Positions 60,873 to 64,000 of a stretch of DNA of 64,000 nt are shown in pieces. The DNA is from Prevotella sp902465605. Lineage in GTDB: Bacteria; Bacteroidota; Bacteroidia; Bacteroidales; Bacteroidaceae. Position numbers and translations under genes: made by a program. The DNA lies in NCBI GenBank assembly GCA_902465605.1, contig CABQNT010000014.1:1-64000 (forward strand), in the 5' to 3' direction. Under the pieces are notes generated by a model. It did not search any database and was not told where the DNA came from. It saw nothing but the letters and a program-made list of their open reading frames with translations. Each line of letters begins with the position of its first letter. The first letter of the stretch is position 1.

Positions 60873-61916
60873 TTATCTCTTCCTTTCGTTGCTTTTATAT
60901 TTCTCATACCAAGTTTTAATAAAATCTTTGTACTTATTTGTTGTTTTCGGATAAAAAATTTTATCATTCATTATATTCATGTAAGCCTGGCTATGATTTC
61001 GATATTGGCTCCCTATTTTATATTCTCCATGACTAAACCATTCGTGAACGATGATAGTTGAAGCAAAGTTTTCTACAGTACCTTCATAGGACTCTTGCGT
61101 TCTTCCATGGGCATCTATTGAAGTCTTTATACCATCATGCTTACCTAGTGTTGTGAAATTTGATTTATCATTTTCAGAAAAAGTTATACGATTATCTTTT
61201 AAAGTTGATATATCAAATGTTTTATCATCAAAAACTCTTGTCCCGTTAAAATGAGAAGCTAAATCTGTCATTACATTAGAAACAAAAGTACCATGTTCTT
61301 TCCCTTTTAAGGAATTTTCAAAAGAATCATAAGTAGAAAAGTTCCCTGGCGTATCCCTATCAGGATCTGTCCAATAAGCCATTTTTCCTTACTAAAATCT
61401 ATTATGTCAGAACCTTTGTATACATAAATAATCCCTGTATATCCTTCAGAAGAACATCCTAAATATTTACCTGCAGTATTATATATTGGATTTCTCCCAT
61501 CCGGATCAATCCTATTCACCGGGTTGTTATGGCAATACGCATACGGGCTGACATCATAATACTTTTCTGTCAACGGATCCATGGTTGTCCATCTGCCCAA
61601 TGCTGCATCATAATGCCTTGCACCGTAATCGTACCAGTCTAAACCGTGCATGCGGTCGAGTTCGTTGCCGTTGTATTTGTAGGGCTGTACTCCGCTGCCT
61701 GTACTTTCGCCCATCAGACCACCGAAAGCATAGTAATGGTTCACCTGCTCCACGGCACCCCGCTCATTTATCACCACGCGATTGTTGCCCAAGTGGTCTT
61801 TCAGGAAGTAATGGTAGATGGGTGGGTCACCACCTGAATTTAAGGTGATATATCCCACATCAGTGAGTATTTTGGTTAGTTTTCCGTTCTCGTAAATCAT
61901 GTTTCCACAATAATCG
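60873..61916 (-). pseudogene. Displaced Rhs core with metallopeptidase-like tip, frameshifted
   Basis: The core (MIYENGKLTKILTDVGYI, YHYFLKDHLGNNRVV, YKYNGNELDRMHGLDWYDYG, WTTMDPLTEKYYDVSPYAYC, DPDGR) is a shortened copy of the Rhs core at 63125-63546. After YVYKGSDIIDFSKE the frame breaks in the A-tract at 61382-61386; one extra A would join it to MAYWTDPDRDTPGNFSTY. The tip then runs to 60873 and contains VHEWFSHGEYK (complement of 61029-61046), an HExxSH site, followed by YRNHSQAYMNIM. It lacks its own upstream part of the gene. Likely an orphan cassette left after tip exchange. Confidence 0.75.
61490..61916 (-). repeat. Rhs core direct repeat, copy 2
   Basis: Aligns with 63125-63546 (offset about 1630 bases). 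61882-61916 is base-for-base identical to 63512-63546, and other blocks differ at scattered, mostly synonymous positions. Homology ends sharply at 61916. Confidence 0.8.
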
Positions 61917-62056
61917 GCTGTGAATATACTTCAATAGGTTACGAAAATAAATAATCACTATTGCTAAAGGATACAACTTCGACAAAGGTATCTTATTTGA
62001 AATTAATAACCTTTATGTCATTCTTTTCCCTGAATTGCAAATTCATCAATTTTAAT

Positions 62057-62491
62057 TCAATTTGTAAAATCTAACCGTACATAAAACGTTGATACAAAAT
62101 TTATTGGTCTGTTATTTAACTTTGCAGGATTAAACTTAATAGTTAAGATTATTTTTTTTACATCATTCCAGGCAACTATATTGTCAGCAAAACTTTGTTT
62201 ATTTAACAGTCTTATTTTTTTTACAACACCTGATTTGTTTATTTTTATTGTAACCAGGAAACGAAAAGATGTTCCATCATATCTCATAATTGGTAAATTA
62301 TGTTCAATATATTGGCTTAGTGCTTTTTCAATTAAATGTCTGTTTTGGGAAGAGTTAAGAGTGAAAATACTATCATTTAACACGTACGAGGGCAATTGTA
62401 AACTGTCACTATCATTCCTTGCTGTAGTTGATAGGTTTAATGCCCATATGCTTATCAACAAAACAAGAAGTCTCTGCTTAAAAATTATCAT
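62057..62491 (-). CDS. Exported protein, candidate immunity to the HELYGH toxin
   Basis: The 144-residue protein (MIIFKQRLLVLLISIWALNL) has a signal peptide of about 24 residues, then a small domain with FRFLVTIKINKSGVVKKIRL, LNKQSFADNIVAWNDVKKII and FNPAKLNNRPINFVSTFYVR. This beta-alpha-beta pattern resembles the TonB C-terminal fold. The start overlaps the upstream Rhs stop by about 14 bases (an ATG at 62500 is the alternative), a coupled arrangement. An immunity role is inferred. Confidence 0.55.
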   Translation of the reverse strand: MIIFKQRLLVLLISIWALNLSTTARNDSDSLQLPSYVLNDSIFTLNSSQNRHLIEKALSQYIEHNLPIMRYDGTSFRFLVTIKINKSGVVKKIRLLNKQSFADNIVAWNDVKKIILTIKFNPAKLNNRPINFVSTFYVRLDFTN

Positions 62492-64000
62492 TTGTTTCAT
62501 TTGCTCTTTCTTTTAACCAAATTTCCAACTTCTGATTATCTGTATTTCTATCTGTACCATGTGTAGAGTCCCATCCCATCAGCATAAAAAGGATATGTCC
62601 GTAGAGTTCATGAGTAGTAGCTATTGCTCCATTCTTATAGGTTGCTTTATTGTTAAACATTGATGAATTTATCTGAATCTGATAGTTTTCATTTGGAGAG
62701 AACTGTTGTTGGTCATTCGAAAGCTTATTTCTATTTGATTTATCCCATTGCGTAAATTGGTGACTTTTTGGAGCCAGACTTATCCCTGTTCCTCCCTGAG
62801 TCACCCATTCCGCCTTGTTACCCAAATTATCATCAGGGAAAAATTCTGTAGGTCCAAAATTTATTAAGTCAGTAGAGGGAGAGCCACTTGCATTAACTGC
62901 ATTTGGCTTATCCGTAATAGAGAATTCTACAGTTCTAGAATCAGACACAATATTATACAACGCTTGATAATTTCCACTGATATTTCCATTCATAGTACTT
63001 AGACCTTTTTCTAAGAATTTTAAATCAATATAACCATCTTGTAGTCTCACATAAGATCTTAAACTTTGCGGAAGAGTTGATTGAATGGTTACTAAACTCA
63101 TAGTAATATTGCTAGTTAGCGCAAGCTTTCTTCCATCAGGATCTATCGCATTCACAGGATTATTCCCACAATACGCATAGGGACTAATATCATAATACTT
63201 CTCTGCCAGTGGATCCATAGTTGTCCATCTGCCCAATGCTGCATCATAATGCCTTGCTCCGTAGTCATACCAATCCAAGCCGTGCATGCGGTCGAGTTCC
63301 TTGCCGTTGTATTTGTAAGGCTGCGCCTCACCGCCTGTACTCTCGCCCATCAGACCGCCGAATGCATAATAATGGTTTATCTGCTCTACCGTACCATTTT
63401 CCTGAACCACTACACGATCATTACCTAAATGGTCTTTCAGGTAATAGTGGTACGTAGGTGTCGTACCATCGAAAGTGATATATCCCACATCGGTCAGTAT
63501 TCGGCTCAAGTGACCGTTCTCGTAAATCATGTTTCCACAATAATCGATTTTCAAAGTCATCGCCACATTGGTAGACTGTGGCGCCACGATGTTGCCCATG
63601 GGCACAAGCAGGTTGGTTTTCGAGGTATGATATGTTACAGAAAGCTTCCGTCCTGCGGCATCATAGGCGTATTCTGCCAAGTGTCCGTAGCTGAACTGCA
63701 GTCTCGATGGTAAATTTAAGGAATTATATTCAATCTTCGAAATCTTTTTATTAAAATCTTGTGTTAAATTTCCATTGGCATCGTATTTATATTCTGTCTC
63801 AGCGTGAGCTCCATCTACAAAATTAAAATCGCCATAATTTGGTGGATTATAACCAGAACTCTCAGCCGCAGTCAACTGGTTACCATTATACTGATAATGA
63901 ATGTTGTCAAACACAGGCACCGATTCCCCTCCTTCATATGGTGCTGTTCGTATAAAACTTTTTATGTTTCCCATTTTATCATAGGCAAATCTTTCCTCAT
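62478..64000 (-). CDS. Rhs repeat protein with metallopeptidase-like C-terminal tip (continues past window)
   Basis: The frame is open at the right edge (ERFAYDK precedes the ATG at 63974), so the gene extends beyond the window. Visible are YD-repeat strands (YKYDANGNLTQDFNKK, LAEYAYDAAGRKL), the Rhs core KDHLGNDRVVVQENG, YYAFGGLMGESTGG, YNGKELDRMHGLDWYDYGA, RWTTMDPLAEKYYDISPYAY and the delimiter DPDGR. After it follows a tip of about 215 residues containing THELYGHILFML at complement(62595-62612), an HExxGH site like that of zinc peptidases. Overlaps the downstream exported protein. Predicted contact or secreted polymorphic toxin. Confidence 0.8.
   Translation of the reverse strand, partial: EERFAYDKMGNIKSFIRTAPYEGGESVPVFDNIHYQYNGNQLTAAESSGYNPPNYGDFNFVDGAHAETEYKYDANGNLTQDFNKKISKIEYNSLNLPSRLQFSYGHLAEYAYDAAGRKLSVTYHTSKTNLLVPMGNIVAPQSTNVAMTLKIDYCGNMIYENGHLSRILTDVGYITFDGTTPTYHYYLKDHLGNDRVVVQENGTVEQINHYYAFGGLMGESTGGEAQPYKYNGKELDRMHGLDWYDYGARHYDAALGRWTTMDPLAEKYYDISPYAYCGNNPVNAIDPDGRKLALTSNITMSLVTIQSTLPQSLRSYVRLQDGYIDLKFLEKGLSTMNGNISGNYQALYNIVSDSRTVEFSITDKPNAVNASGSPSTDLINFGPTEFFPDDNLGNKAEWVTQGGTGISLAPKSHQFTQWDKSNRNKLSNDQQQFSPNENYQIQINSSMFNNKATYKNGAIATTHELYGHILFMLMGWDSTHGTDRNTDNQKLEIWLKERANETNDNF
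63125..63546 (-). repeat. Rhs core direct repeat, copy 1
   Basis: Partner of 61490-61916, within the full-length Rhs gene. The copies could recombine and swap or delete the cassette between them. Confidence 0.8.

Overview
The window looks like chromosomal DNA of a Bacteroidales bacterium, most likely a Prevotella-type member of the Prevotellaceae. The evidence is the recurring Bacteroidetes promoter signature (TTTG, about 20 bases, then TAnnTTTG), a SusC/SusD polysaccharide locus, a C10 (interpain-like) protease remnant, the ileS / DksA-like / lspA / DUF4296 gene order, and several families mainly known from this phylum (DUF4491, DUF6377, BACON plus BspA-type leucine-rich repeats). The genus is an inference from protein style; no marker gene was compared.

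Layout. 1-7.6 kb: C10 protease remnant, RNase G, a 29-residue basic (probably ribosomal) protein, an HU protein, a DUF4332 helix-hairpin-helix protein, DinB, pyruvate kinase and a Gfo/Idh/MocA oxidoreductase. 7.6-18.4 kb: a dead IS helper ORF, a repeat cluster, an AraC-type regulator, dipeptidyl-peptidase III, an AlkD-like protein, Fur-purA-hisS, a second (PerR-like) Fur, phosphoglucomutase, DUF4491, rlmH and tRNA-Phe. 18.5-24.4 kb: thiL, purine nucleoside phosphorylase overlapping lpxK, sppA and a short-chain dehydrogenase. 24.4-32.2 kb is accessory and eroding: a beta-barrel receptor, a frameshifted DUF6734-like gene, a BACON/LRR lipoprotein, an alpha-oxoamine synthase with an early in-frame stop, a TetR regulator and a broken IS5-type element. 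32.2-40.6 kb: a secreted transglutaminase-like protein, cutC, rpiB, transketolase, a mannose-1-phosphate guanylyltransferase and a glycosyltransferase. 40.7-50.2 kb is a compact polysaccharide utilization locus: a membrane DUF6377 regulator opposite susC-susD-GH30-surface glycan-binding lipoprotein, probably for beta-1,6-glucan. 50.5-58.9 kb: rplU-rpmA, a C69 dipeptidase and the ileS operon.

59.3-64.0 kb is the most unusual region: a Rhs toxin cassette array read leftwards. A Rhs protein running in from the right edge ends in a tip with an HELYGH motif. It is followed by a signal-peptide protein, then a second, displaced Rhs core-plus-tip (HEWFSH, frameshifted in an A-tract) with its own signal-peptide partner, then an IS982 fragment, a 64-codon fragment of a nuclease-like toxin tip, and a cytosolic DUF2019-type partner whose start overlaps the tip. 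The two metallopeptidase-like tips have exported partners and the nuclease-like tip has a non-exported one, which suggests immunity is matched to the compartment of toxin action.

A second pattern is a family of 22-base-period intergenic repeats (core TCAATGAGTTTG) in three separate clusters, all at gene 3' ends and in part forming perfect hairpins. No CRISPR array, rRNA operon or intact transposon was seen.
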